Below are positions 15,400 through 24,828 of a stretch of DNA of 64,000 nucleotides, in pieces. The stretch's first letter is position 1, and the number at the start of each line of letters is the position of its first letter. Under the pieces are notes generated by a model. That model searched no databases, was not told where the DNA came from, and was given only the letters and a program-made list of their open reading frames with translations. Origin of the DNA: Nostocales cyanobacterium LEGE 11386 (GTDB taxonomy: Bacteria; Cyanobacteriota; Cyanobacteriia; Cyanobacteriales; Nostocaceae); the NCBI GenBank assembly GCA_015207155.1, contig JADEXK010000030.1:1-64000 (forward strand), given 5' to 3'. The translations under genes and the position numbers were made by a program.

Positions 15400-17292
15400 A
15401 TGACATCCGCAGAAAGAGACCCTGACTTTGAAAATTTACTTGTTTATCTGAGACAAAGCCGGGGCTTTGATTTTACAGGCTATAAGCGTTCAACTTTGAT
15501 GCGTCGTGTCCGTAAACGAATGCAATCTTTGAGCATAGAAGGCTTTGCAGATTACCTCGATTACCTGGAAGTTTATCCAGAGGAATTCAATCAACTATTC
15601 AACACCATTCTCATCAATGTCACTGCCTTTTTTCGAGATACATCCGCTTGGGAATACCTGGCAGAGCAAGTCCTACCCAATCTCTTAGCACGTAAAAACA
15701 ATTCTGACCAGATCCGCATCTGGAGTGCTGGTTGTGCTTCAGGTGAGGAGGCTTATACTTTGGCAATGCTGATGGCTGAACTTTTGGGAGTAGAGGAATT
15801 TCGCCAACGCGTCAAAATCTATGCCACAGATGTAGACGAAGAAGCTCTAAACCAGGGACGCCAAGCTGTATATTCAGCTAAGGATGTCCAGGTAGTACCA
15901 CCGGAATTCCGGGAGAAATATTTTGAGGTAACAGGAAATAACTATGTCTTTCGCCAAGACTTTCGCCGCTCAGTAATTTTTGGTCGTCATGACTTGCTGC
16001 AAGATGCGCCAATTTCCCGCTTAGATTTGCTGGTTTGTCGCAACACTTTGATGTATTTTAATTCGGAAACTCAGGGACGGATTCTGGCTCGCTTTCATTT
16101 TGCACTCAATGATACAGGGTATCTATTTTTGGGAAAGGCAGAGATGCTATTAATACATTCCAATTTATTTACCCCCGTAGATTTGAAAAATCGCATATTT
16201 ACTAAAGTATCAGTGGCGAATGTCCGCGATCGCCTATTAGGTATGACACCTATAGAAGAAGAATCTAGCAAACGTTTGTCTCATAACATCCGGCTGCGAG
16301 AAATGGCTTTTGATTCGGCATCAATTGCCCAAGTAGTAGTAGATATTAATGGCATACTAGTGTTGATGAATGCCCAGGCTCGTAGTGTGTTTGGTCTTTC
16401 ACCCAAGGATTTAACTCGTCCTTTCCAGGATTTAGAACTCTCCTACCGACCAATAGAACTGCGATCGCTCATTGAACGGGCTTATAATGAACGTCGTACT
16501 ATCACCCTGACAAATGTAGAGCGCTATTTATCCAATGCAGAAATGCAATGTCTGGATGTGCGAATTATCCCTTTGGAAGATACAGATCATACCCTCTTAG
16601 GTGTAAGCATTGCTTTTCATGATGTTACCCGTTTTATTCAACTCCAAGAAGCATTGCAACGCTCCCGACAGGATTTGGAAACCACTAATGAAGAACTTCA
16701 ATCTACCAATGAAGAATTAGAAACTACTAACGAAGAACTCCAATCTACCAATGAAGAATTGGAGACTACTAATGAAGAACTTCAATCTACCAATGAAGAA
16801 TTGGAGACGATGAACGAAGAACTTCAATCTTCCAATGAAGAATTACAAACAATCAATAACGAGCTGAGCGAGCGTACCACAGAACTCAACCGTACAAATG
16901 TTTTTCTGGTCTGCATCCTCAAAAGTCTCCAAACAGGAATCGTAGTAATAGATAAAAACTTTAATATCTTAATTTGGAATTACATGGTAGAGGATTTGTG
17001 GGGATTACGGACAGATGAAGTCTTAGGAAAATCGTTATTTAGTCTAGATATTGGTCTGCCCTTAGAGCAACTGCGAGCGCCCATTCGCAATTCCTTATCG
17101 GGACAGCAAAAGTTCCAAGAAATGATTTTAGATGCGACTAATCGTCGGGGCAGAAAAATTAAATGTTATCTCGCTATTACTCCTCTATTTGGCACAGAAA
17201 TGGAAGGGGCAGTATTAATGATGGCAGATATAGATCGAGTCAACAGTATGATTTCTACTCAAGAAATCGCAGAAAGGCGGCAGCAACAGTAA
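15400..17292 (+). CDS. CheR-type methyltransferase with PAS domains and coiled coil
   Basis: A 630-aa protein. The CheR N-terminal domain is KRSTLMRRVRKRMQ. The SAM-binding methyltransferase domain has IWSAGCASGEEAYTLAML, ATDVDEEAL and LDLLVCRNTLMYF, to about residue 270. A PAS-like domain spans about 300-415. A long coiled coil (about 420-500) is made of TNEELQS/TNEELET repeats, and a second PAS domain (about 510-620) follows. It sits between the CheB gene and a hybrid kinase, same strand, and is probably co-transcribed with both. Confidence 0.88.
   Translation: MTSAERDPDFENLLVYLRQSRGFDFTGYKRSTLMRRVRKRMQSLSIEGFADYLDYLEVYPEEFNQLFNTILINVTAFFRDTSAWEYLAEQVLPNLLARKNNSDQIRIWSAGCASGEEAYTLAMLMAELLGVEEFRQRVKIYATDVDEEALNQGRQAVYSAKDVQVVPPEFREKYFEVTGNNYVFRQDFRRSVIFGRHDLLQDAPISRLDLLVCRNTLMYFNSETQGRILARFHFALNDTGYLFLGKAEMLLIHSNLFTPVDLKNRIFTKVSVANVRDRLLGMTPIEEESSKRLSHNIRLREMAFDSASIAQVVVDINGILVLMNAQARSVFGLSPKDLTRPFQDLELSYRPIELRSLIERAYNERRTITLTNVERYLSNAEMQCLDVRIIPLEDTDHTLLGVSIAFHDVTRFIQLQEALQRSRQDLETTNEELQSTNEELETTNEELQSTNEELETTNEELQSTNEELETMNEELQSSNEELQTINNELSERTTELNRTNVFLVCILKSLQTGIVVIDKNFNILIWNYMVEDLWGLRTDEVLGKSLFSLDIGLPLEQLRAPIRNSLSGQQKFQEMILDATNRRGRKIKCYLAITPLFGTEMEGAVLMMADIDRVNSMISTQEIAERRQQQ
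16676..16850 (+). repeat. Intragenic tandem repeat coding TNEELQS/TNEELET heptads
   Basis: Near-identical 42-bp units (two heptads) repeat about four times and give a continuous coiled coil in the CheR-PAS protein. The DNA repetition suggests recent unit expansion. Confidence 0.8.
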
Positions 17293-17320
17293 GAGGCGAA
17301 ATCAGAGGAGAAAACTGCAA

Positions 17321-19441
17321 ATGAATCGAGATAATTTACAGCAAGCGATCGCCGGGGCGCATCAGCGACTAGAAGATTTATCTGGGCGCGTTAGCCAAGT
17401 AGAAGTGCAGGATACTTGTAGAGAACTATTGCAAGAAGTGATCGCAGAAATTTCTATTTCTCTAGAAGAATTACATGTATCGGCAGAAGAAATACAACAA
17501 CAAAATCAGGAATTAATAGCTACTCGTTATCTTGTCGAAACAGAACGCCAGCGCTATCAGGATATATTCAACTTTGCCCCCGATGGTTATTTAGTTACTG
17601 ATGTTGGCGGGATCATTCAAGAAGCTAACTATGCAGCAGCCCAGTTACTGAATGTGCGCCAGTCTTACCTCATCGGCAAACCACTTTCTGTGTTTGTACA
17701 TCAGCAAGAACGGCAAAAATTTCGTCAGATGATGCTGCAATTGGGGCAACAAAAGCAGACCCGTACAGAAGAGTTACGGATGTTTCATAATAATGGTGAG
17801 ATAGACTTTCCGGCGGAAGTAACAGTTGGCGTTACTGAAGGTCAGAATCAAGGGAAAATAGATGGTTGGCGCTGGCTACTACGGGACATTAGCGATCGCC
17901 ATCAAGCACAACAGAAAATTCGTGAACAAGCAGCACTGCTAGACATTACAACAGATGCAATTCTTGTCAGAGATTTGCAAAACCAAATTTTATACTGGAA
18001 CCAAGGTGCAGAAAATATTTACGGCTGGCGAACCCAAGAGGCTTTGGGAAAGAACGCCTGGGAACTTTTAGCGCCAGAAAGTTCGCCGCAACTCGCAGTG
18101 GCATTGAAAACCGTGATGGAAGATGGTGCATGGCTGGGTGAGTTACACAAAGTCACTAAAGCTGGTAAAGCAATCATCATTAATAGTCGCTGGACATTAA
18201 TGTATGATGCCGCAGGGTTACCCAAATCCATTTTGACTGTTGACACCGACATCACCGAGAAAAAACAACTGGAAATCCAGCTTTGGCGGGCCCAACGCTT
18301 AGAAAGTCTAGGTTCTCTCGCTAGTGCGATCGCTCATGACCTCAATAATATTTTCACCCCGATGATGACAGTGGCGCAACTGTTACCACTCAAACATCCC
18401 CAGTTGAGTGAAAGCTCACAACAGATGCTCAAGCTGTTGGATAATAATGCCAAACGAGGGGCTGATTTAGTGCAGCAAATTTTGTCCTTTGCCCGTAATG
18501 CTCAAGAAAAATGCACAATGGTGTCAGTTTCACATCTAATAGAAGATGTTGAGCAAAACATCAAAGGCACGTTTCCTCAATCTATCGAAATTGCTATAGA
18601 TATACCCTCAGATCCCGGGATGATTCTGGGAGATTATACCCAACTGCATCAAGTGTTAATGAATTTAGTAGTTAATGCTAGTGATGCCATGCCTCAAGGT
18701 GGGAAACTGAAAATCTGTGCTAACAAAGTATTTCTCAATGAAAACTTGACGAGGATACACATGGGAGCAAAAGCTGGCACCTATGTAGTCATTACAGTTA
18801 CTGATACCGGGGTTGGCATTAATCCAGAAATCATTGATAAAATTTTTGAACCCTTTTTCACCACCAAAGAACAGGGTAAAGGTACTGGTCTGGGTTTGGC
18901 TACAGTTATGGGTATCATCAACAGCTACGGCGGTTTTGTGGAAGTATCCAGTCAAGTAGGAGTTGGTAGCCAATTTCAAGTTTACCTGCCCAGTTGTGAG
19001 AGCAGCATTTCCCCCATAGTAGATGAGATAGAACTGCCTACAGGAAACGGAGAATTAATTTTAGTTGTAGATGACGAAGCGGCAATCACGCAAATTACTA
19101 AAACTACCTTAGAAATCCACAACTACAGGGTTTTAACTGCCCAAAATGGGATTGAAGCTCTTGCCCTCTATAGCCAGCACCAAAACGAAATTTTACTAGT
19201 GGTGATAGATATGATGATGCCATCAATGGCTGGAGGAACTGCTATCCGCACCTTGCAAATGATCAATCCACAGGTGCAAATTATGGCTATGAGTGGATTA
19301 GCGTCTGCTGAGGCGTTAGCACAAGCCACTATTACAGGTATTCAAGGATTTTTACGAAAACCCTTCACCGCGCATGAATTGTTGAATTCGATCCAGGAGG
19401 TACTTGCAGCCGATATTCAGTCAATTTGGAGTGGGGAGTAG
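17321..19441 (+). CDS. Hybrid sensor histidine kinase, PAS-PAS-HisKA-HATPase-REC
   Basis: A 706-aa soluble hybrid kinase. An N-terminal coiled coil (about 35-85) is followed by two PAS domains ([12 protein letters not shown], and [17 protein letters not shown]). HisKA has phospho-acceptor H339 ([10 protein letters not shown]), and HATPase_c has [17 protein letters not shown]. The C-terminal receiver has acceptor D630 (VVIDMMMP). The third gene of the CheB / CheR-PAS / kinase set, 28 bp downstream. The output partner is not in the window. Confidence 0.9.
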   Translation: MNRDNLQQAIAGAHQRLEDLSGRVSQVEVQDTCRELLQEVIAEISISLEELHVSAEEIQQQNQELIATRYLVETERQRYQDIFNFAPDGYLVTDVGGIIQEANYAAAQLLNVRQSYLIGKPLSVFVHQQERQKFRQMMLQLGQQKQTRTEELRMFHNNGEIDFPAEVTVGVTEGQNQGKIDGWRWLLRDISDRHQAQQKIREQAALLDITTDAILVRDLQNQILYWNQGAENIYGWRTQEALGKNAWELLAPESSPQLAVALKTVMEDGAWLGELHKVTKAGKAIIINSRWTLMYDAAGLPKSILTVDTDITEKKQLEIQLWRAQRLESLGSLASAIAHDLNNIFTPMMTVAQLLPLKHPQLSESSQQMLKLLDNNAKRGADLVQQILSFARNAQEKCTMVSVSHLIEDVEQNIKGTFPQSIEIAIDIPSDPGMILGDYTQLHQVLMNLVVNASDAMPQGGKLKICANKVFLNENLTRIHMGAKAGTYVVITVTDTGVGINPEIIDKIFEPFFTTKEQGKGTGLGLATVMGIINSYGGFVEVSSQVGVGSQFQVYLPSCESSISPIVDEIELPTGNGELILVVDDEAAITQITKTTLEIHNYRVLTAQNGIEALALYSQHQNEILLVVIDMMMPSMAGGTAIRTLQMINPQVQIMAMSGLASAEALAQATITGIQGFLRKPFTAHELLNSIQEVLAADIQSIWSGE

Positions 19442-19453
19442 AGACAAATCAAT

Positions 19454-20278
19454 TCAAAATTCCCGAACTTTAGCCGCAGGAGTTGGAAAACTGACTTTCA
19501 AACGCTTAAACATTGCTGAACGGGCTTGTATAGCCAGATAATCATCCAACGGTTTCAAGGCGATCGCCTGCTGATACTTTAACCGCAATGCCGTTTGTAT
19601 TAACCAGTCAGCCACAAAGGGATTTTTCGGTAACAAAGGGCCGTGGGAATAAGTTGCGATCGCATTCTGATAAAATGCCCCTTCTGTACCGTCTTCACCA
19701 TTGTTGCCTAAACCATATACCACTCGCCCCAAAGCTTCCACCTGTCCCAGTTTGGTGCGTCCACCGTGATTTTCAAAGCCTACCAAATAAGGTTTACTGC
19801 CTGTCATCTCTTCCAGTTCCCGTGCTAAACGAGAAGCTGTAACTTCTATAACTAAATTTCCTATACAACGCTTAGTATTTTCACCGGGATGCACTGAGAC
19901 TAAATCCAGTATACCTAAGCCTTCAATGCGCTGTCCTAATCCAGGTTCATAATAGTGTCCCAGCAGTTGGGGAGAACCACAGGTAAATACTCCTGGTGTA
20001 CCATTGGCGATTTTCTCACGCATGGCATCAGCTTTGGCACCTTGCAAATCACGCATAACTATTTCTTGTTGGCGGTCTTGTGCGCCACCACCAACGATCA
20101 CATCTACAGTTTTAATATCGGCGGCTGTAGCATTTTGATCTAAGGGTACTATCTTGACATTGTATCCCCGCCATTGGGCGCGACGTTCTATAGTAATTAC
20201 ATTACCGCGATCGCCGTAGGTACTCATCAGCGTCGGATACAGCCAACCAATAATTAATTCTAAATTTTGCTCACTCAT
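19454..20278 (-). CDS. GatD-like class I glutamine amidotransferase (lipid II amidation or CobQ-like)
   Basis: A 274-aa class I (CobB/CobQ-type) amidotransferase. The N-terminus LYPTLMSTYGDRGN matches GatD of the MurT/GatD lipid II amidating complex. The nucleophile is C100 (FTCGSPQLLG) and the likely catalytic His is in YSHGPLLPKNP. In Firmicutes it supplies ammonia to MurT. No murT lies next to it here, so the partner may be elsewhere. Convergent with the hybrid kinase, with only 12 bp between. Confidence 0.75.
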   Translation of the reverse strand: MSEQNLELIIGWLYPTLMSTYGDRGNVITIERRAQWRGYNVKIVPLDQNATAADIKTVDVIVGGGAQDRQQEIVMRDLQGAKADAMREKIANGTPGVFTCGSPQLLGHYYEPGLGQRIEGLGILDLVSVHPGENTKRCIGNLVIEVTASRLARELEEMTGSKPYLVGFENHGGRTKLGQVEALGRVVYGLGNNGEDGTEGAFYQNAIATYSHGPLLPKNPFVADWLIQTALRLKYQQAIALKPLDDYLAIQARSAMFKRLKVSFPTPAAKVREF

Positions 20279-20307
20279 AATTGATTAATTTATAACTTTT
20301 ACTAACA

Positions 20308-20799
20308 CTATGGTGCAATTACCCTGTGCATATCCAGAACTGGAGGGGCAATTTCTGTTTGGGTCAGCATATCGTGAATTTGTCCTCGGTGATGTGTCTG
20401 GTGGTTAAAAAAATGTGCCAGCAACAAGTTAACCGGGTCGTGATAGATTTTACCTTGGTTATTTTTGTAAGTAATTATTTCCTGTAAAAAGTCATCATTG
20501 AGATTATTAATAAATACTTCGATGCGCTCATCTTCTAAAACCCGTGCTGCACACAGGTCAGTAAATTTATCATACAGGATAGCATCAAGTCCTTGAGATG
20601 ACATCTCTTTCCCTATAAAGCGTCCCAGCCAGATGCAATCTCCTATGAGAATATGATTTAAAGTTCCGTAAATACTTTTGAAAAATGCTGGTCGAGTCTG
20701 CTTCAGTTCTACATCTGACAGCAGTGAACAAACTTCATATAATCGACGATTTGCTAAAGAATTGTAGCGTGAGAGCATCTGGAAGTGTTGAATGAGCAT
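20308..20799 (-). CDS. DinB-family protein
   Basis: A 163-aa four-helix protein with the DinB/YfiT metal site: a first His in GTLNHILIGD and a pair in FNHQTHHRGQIHDML. DinB-like proteins include thiol-dependent S-transferases; the activity here is unknown. Separated by 30 bp from the GatD-like gene on the same strand, so an operon is possible. Confidence 0.8.
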   Translation of the reverse strand: MLIQHFQMLSRYNSLANRRLYEVCSLLSDVELKQTRPAFFKSIYGTLNHILIGDCIWLGRFIGKEMSSQGLDAILYDKFTDLCAARVLEDERIEVFINNLNDDFLQEIITYKNNQGKIYHDPVNLLLAHFFNHQTHHRGQIHDMLTQTEIAPPVLDMHRVIAP

Positions 20800-20974
20800 A
20801 TGGTATTTCTAATTATTTAGTATTTTATGTAACATTCTATTGATAACATTTTTGTCATAATCTCAAAGGTTTTAGGCAAAAGTGAATAAATATTTAATTA
20901 TTAGTTTTATTTGCCTATTTAACCTTAAAATCACAGGAAATCAGGGTTAAGTCAATCACCTAATAAGTTGCGAT

Positions 20975-21376
20975 ATGGATTGTAAAACAGCTACTTTGGT
21001 CTACCAAACAGAGAATCATCTGGAAAAAATTCGTGAGATTTTTCCCGAAGCTTGGCAGTTTTTAGAAGAACAATCTTTTGCTTATGTTCATGGAAAAAAA
21101 GACCAATTTGACTCAGCAGTAAAAGATTTAATTGGTACAACCAACTTCAAATTTAGAATGGTTCACCGTGACGACAAAGACCAATTAACCAAAGACCTTG
21201 CTGATTTATTAGGTGATATTACTTCGCGGTTACTTTTAGAAAAACATTTTTCAGCGCTTGTCGGTCAGCAAGTTTTTTTCAGCACTATTTGTTGCAATAG
21301 CCATATTACTGCTGACCATGAAATGAGTTTAGAGGAAGTTTTGCCTATACAGCGTGCAGCAGTTAAGTTGCAATAA
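20975..21376 (+). CDS. Conserved-looking hypothetical protein
   Basis: A 133-aa soluble protein of mixed charge: MDCKTATLVYQTENHLEKI, VHRDDKDQLTKDLADLLGD, then CCNSHITADHE. No family recognised. It has a CC pair and several His in the C-terminal half. The single gene is followed by a strong terminator (21389-21424), which supports a discrete transcription unit. Confidence 0.6.
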   Translation: MDCKTATLVYQTENHLEKIREIFPEAWQFLEEQSFAYVHGKKDQFDSAVKDLIGTTNFKFRMVHRDDKDQLTKDLADLLGDITSRLLLEKHFSALVGQQVFFSTICCNSHITADHEMSLEEVLPIQRAAVKLQ

Positions 21377-21388
21377 GAATGAGGCTTA

Positions 21389-21424
21389 GATCCCCGACTT
21401 CTTCAAGAAGTCGGGGATCTTTTT
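21389..21424 (+). terminator. Rho-independent terminator
   Basis: GATCCCCGACTTC and GAAGTCGGGGATC form a 13-bp stem with loop TTCAA, followed by TTTTT. It ends the hypothetical gene at 20975-21376. The core is nearly the same as the hairpin at 51400-51436. Confidence 0.88.
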
Positions 21425-21444
21425 GTTCGTGACTCATTTAGGGA

Positions 21445-21600
21445 TTGCTATTTGCTGTACTGGTGATGGCACACCTGCGGACACAAGCGATAACTCAAGA
21501 TTTAACAGATAGATTGCAGTGAAACTTGAGCCAGATTAAACGAATGTATGAGGTAGGCTATAGTAAGGATAAAATATTTCAGTAGCTTCAATTTTGGCTC
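21445..21600 (+). pseudogene. Remnant of an Rpn-like / PD-(D/E)XK cytosolic (transposase-related) protein
   Basis: One frame reads LLFAVLVMAHLRTQAITQ, then stop, NLSQIKRMYEVGYSKDKIF, then stop. This resembles the VMAHLKTQ...LVRRLYERGFSREQIL stretch of a multicopy cyanobacterial family. Two in-frame stops and no 5' or 3' parts remain. Confidence 0.5.
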
Positions 21601-21627
21601 TGGCTAATGAATTGAAATACAAGAATT

Positions 21628-22257
21628 ATGACACAAACACTCCCAGCCAAAGATATTGACTTACGTTACTTAATTGATAATTTTGGCATTCAGTTAGTTT
21701 TAGATGAACAATTCTTCAGTGAATGGCAAGAGGAATTACCGGAACTTACAGATTTAGATAAACAACTTTTAGACAAAGTAAAAGCTGGTTATTTAAATCT
21801 GCTCAATTATCCACCATTGCTAGAAGATGTTGTGAGAATGGCAATTGTAGATCCGATACTTTTTATCGGTGACTTTTACCTATCTCCGTTTTATGTAAAA
21901 TCTGAGGAATCTATAGATATTGCTGTACCTGATGAAGATGTAATCATTAAAGGCAGAATGGATACTTTAGTTTTAAAAGACCAATTCTGGGTAATGATTA
22001 TTGAATCAAAAAAAGCTTCATTTTCTATTGAAGAAGGACTAGCACAAATTCTCGCCTATATGTTAGGTAATCCCTATCCTGACAAACCCAGTTTTGGGAT
22101 GATTGCCACAGGTAGCGAGTTTATTTTTGTGAAATTAGTAAAAGGACAACCACCCCATTATGCTTTATCAAAAGGTTTTTTAATGCGTAACCCTGGAAAT
22201 GAATTGTACGAAGTTCTGCGTATCCTCAAGCATTTAACTCAATTGGTGAGTGCGTGA
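21628..22257 (+). CDS. Orphan restriction-endonuclease-like protein (PD-(D/E)XK fold)
   Basis: A 209-aa protein of a type common in cyanobacteria, often named 'type I restriction subunit R-like'. A plausible nuclease core is GRMDTLVLKD then MIIESKKAS (D...ExK). No helicase, methylase or specificity gene is nearby, so it is not a complete restriction system. Host role unknown. It follows the Rpn-like remnant, another nuclease-fold relic. Confidence 0.65.
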   Translation: MTQTLPAKDIDLRYLIDNFGIQLVLDEQFFSEWQEELPELTDLDKQLLDKVKAGYLNLLNYPPLLEDVVRMAIVDPILFIGDFYLSPFYVKSEESIDIAVPDEDVIIKGRMDTLVLKDQFWVMIIESKKASFSIEEGLAQILAYMLGNPYPDKPSFGMIATGSEFIFVKLVKGQPPHYALSKGFLMRNPGNELYEVLRILKHLTQLVSA

Positions 22258-22281
22258 ATTACCCTAAAATAAGGCACTTAT

Positions 22282-24285
22282 CTATTCACCAATTGTCCTG
22301 CTGTCAAACCCTGCTGCTTTGCTGAAATTTACTTCTTCCGCCGCCAATAATTCTCGAATTAAACGTGCGGTGGCTTTTTGTGCTAACCGATTGGTAACTT
22401 GATGACCCAAACGCTGTACACCTGGATTCACCAATAATTGAGCTAGTTGGGGAGCAAGCTGCACTGGATCAAAACCACGGGTTTCTCGGAGAATATTTAA
22501 AATGCGTTTAATATGCTCTAAGGTTTGTTGTTGCTCAACTGTCGGCCGAGGAGTTTCGTTAACCGCCGTCAAACCTACTCGTTCTCGTAGTACGTAAGTG
22601 AAGTTGTGCAAAACATTTTTGCCTAAAGCATTAAGTCCATTAACAAATTCATCTACCAGTTTGTCTCGAATAAATGAACCACGTTCAGAAGACAGAAATT
22701 CTATTCCTTGATTTAAAACTAGGTTGAAGTCGTAATCCTGATTTTTCTTAGCGTTACGAAGCAAGTTTTCTAAACGATTCCACCGAAATTTTCCCTCTTT
22801 AAACAGCAAATCTCGCAGAGATGTTCTTAATTCCGTTGAAGGGTCGGTTAAAAGTCGTTTAGCAACGTAAGGATAAGCTTCGCTGAGAACTTTGAAGTTG
22901 GGATCTATGTAGATAGCAATACCTTCTAGTGTCACCAGAGAACGAATAATTAAAGCGTAATAAGGAGGTACACGGAAAGGATATTCATACATCAAAGCCG
23001 AGAGTTCATCAGTAATACTTTTGATGTTTAATTCAGCAACACTGGCGCCTTGAGCATCGGCAAACACTCTAGCAAAAGCTGGAATAATCGGCGTTAAGTC
23101 TGTATCTGGTGATAAGAAATCTAGCTTTACATAGTCGTTGGCTAAACCTTCAAAATCACGGTTGACAACGTGAACGATCGCTTCAATTAAACCATAGCGC
23201 TGAGGCGGTTGCACCTCACTCATCATCCCAAAGTCAAGATAAGCTAATTTGCCGTCGGTTGTTGCTAATAAATTACCTGGGTGGGGGTCAGCATGGAAAA
23301 ATCCGTGTTCTAGCAACTGGCGCAGCGAACATTGCACACCCACTTCAATCAAATAGCGAGCATCTATACCTTGGTCACGGATTTCTTTGGTTTGAGTTAA
23401 TTTAGTCCCGTTAATCCACTCCATCGTCAGCACGCGACGATTGGTATATTCCCAGTAAATTTTTGGGACATAAATGTCTTTGATATGACCATACAACTCG
23501 AAAAAGCGCTCGGCATTTTCTCCCTCATGAATATAGTCCATCTCTTCAAAGATGCGATCGCCTAATTCATCGAGAATGCCAACTAAGTCACTCCGCACCC
23601 GTTTGACTTTGTTTTTTACCCAAGCCGCTAGGTTACGTAAGATGTATAAATCAATAGTGATTCGTTCTCTTAAATCAGGGCGTTGGACTTTAACAGCAAC
23701 TTCTTCACCAGTTTTCAATTTACCCTTATAAACTTGTCCCAAGGAAGCAGCAGCAATCGGCTGGGGTGAGAGTTCCGCGTAAATTTCCTGGGGTGGTGCG
23801 CCTAGTTCTTCCTCAATAAACTGGTAAGCAATTTCATTGGCAAACGGCGGTAATTGGTCTTGTAACCTAGTTAACTCTTCCAGATATGTAGGAGGAACTA
23901 AATCCGGTCTGGTAGATAAAGCCTGTCCAATTTTGATATAGGCAGGCCCCAGTTTCGTCAGTAATTCCCGTAATTGCACAGCTCGACGCTGGTCTTTTTT
24001 CACGACAATTCCCCGACGGTTGTCCCACCACAACCCAAAAACAAAGGAAAGAGTCGGCCCTAAAACTGCACAAATGCGCTGCAAAACTTGCAGGGGTCTA
24101 TTTCCGTAATGCTCCCTAATTTCATCAGGGTCGTAACGTATTGTCTCAGGCTCAGACTTTTGGGCCGTTATGTGTTTCGGTGAACGGATAACCAAAGCTG
24201 ATGTACCATTTTCTGGCACTACTTCACTCAGGTGTGGTTCGCCCTCAGTTGTTCGGGCAGTCGGGGTAAGTGTCTTAACAATCAT
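22282..24285 (-). CDS. ABC1/UbiB (AarF)-family atypical kinase
   Basis: A 667-aa protein. The UbiB kinase-like core has KxGQ (YIKIGQALSTRPDLVP), the A-rich loop AAASLGQVYKGKL, VAVKVQRP, the catalytic-type HADPHPGNLL and the metal DFG (LDFGMMSE). The C-terminal part is helical. The family takes part in isoprenoid-quinone biology and in plastoglobule/thylakoid prenyl-lipid metabolism. I use the ATG giving MIVKTLTPT at 24285; an upstream start at 24345 adds 20 residues of doubtful value. Confidence 0.85.
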   Translation of the reverse strand: MIVKTLTPTARTTEGEPHLSEVVPENGTSALVIRSPKHITAQKSEPETIRYDPDEIREHYGNRPLQVLQRICAVLGPTLSFVFGLWWDNRRGIVVKKDQRRAVQLRELLTKLGPAYIKIGQALSTRPDLVPPTYLEELTRLQDQLPPFANEIAYQFIEEELGAPPQEIYAELSPQPIAAASLGQVYKGKLKTGEEVAVKVQRPDLRERITIDLYILRNLAAWVKNKVKRVRSDLVGILDELGDRIFEEMDYIHEGENAERFFELYGHIKDIYVPKIYWEYTNRRVLTMEWINGTKLTQTKEIRDQGIDARYLIEVGVQCSLRQLLEHGFFHADPHPGNLLATTDGKLAYLDFGMMSEVQPPQRYGLIEAIVHVVNRDFEGLANDYVKLDFLSPDTDLTPIIPAFARVFADAQGASVAELNIKSITDELSALMYEYPFRVPPYYALIIRSLVTLEGIAIYIDPNFKVLSEAYPYVAKRLLTDPSTELRTSLRDLLFKEGKFRWNRLENLLRNAKKNQDYDFNLVLNQGIEFLSSERGSFIRDKLVDEFVNGLNALGKNVLHNFTYVLRERVGLTAVNETPRPTVEQQQTLEHIKRILNILRETRGFDPVQLAPQLAQLLVNPGVQRLGHQVTNRLAQKATARLIRELLAAEEVNFSKAAGFDSRTIGE

Positions 24286-24828
24286 GAAGAAAGCCACCAG
24301 TCGGATTGAGCATGTTAAGTATTGTAACAATATGTTTACAGACAAGCATCCCTCAAAGGGGAAAAAAGTGCTGAGTGCTGAGTGCTGAGTGCTGAGTGCT
24401 GAGTGGGGGAGCAGGGGGGGAGAAGAATTTGATAGTCGTCTTGGATGCAGATAGTGGTAATTTAATTTTTGCCTAATAAATATACATAAGTTTTTTTCTC
24501 CTCCGCCTCTCTGCCCCTCTGCCTCTTCTCACAACAGCCACGCTAAATAACTATTGACCTAGGTAAAGCTAATCAAGAGTTTTGCTACACTAAGAAGGGC
24601 GTGTTAGTTCAATAGTAGTAGATATTTCTACCTTTCTAGATGCTGAGTTGAAAAGGCAAAGCTTTACTTAGCCTAAATTCGTAGCAGATGGACTCAAACA
24701 AACTTTGCGCCCCTTTGCGTTTAAATTCAGACCCTTAATTGTCCACAAACTTACGAAATTGTGTACTAAATAAAAACAGCCTCCAAATTCTCTGCCAACT
24801 CAGCAATCAGAAAGGATAATTTGGCTTA
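24286..24828. other. Intergenic region between UbiB-like and recN genes
   Basis: Divergent promoter region of about 540 bp. It holds a heptamer array (24368-24404). GTAGATATTTCTAC at 24618-24631 fits GTA-N8-TAC but is short enough to occur by chance. Pyrimidine-rich CCTCTGCCTCT runs lie near 24500. No gene seen. Confidence 0.5.
24368..24404 (+). repeat. Heptamer short tandem repeat (GTGCTGA)n
   Basis: Five tandem copies of GTGCTGA. The same heptamer, often on the other strand, occurs at 30523-30577, 36338-36382, 42591-42609, 50143-50203, 52095-52178 and 55835-55855. This is typical of Nostocales. Confidence 0.9.

Noticed and set aside
24618..24631. GTA-N8-TAC site as an NtcA-binding site
   Set aside because: A six-base constraint is expected several times by chance in 64 kb, and no properly spaced -10 or nitrogen-related gene supports it.
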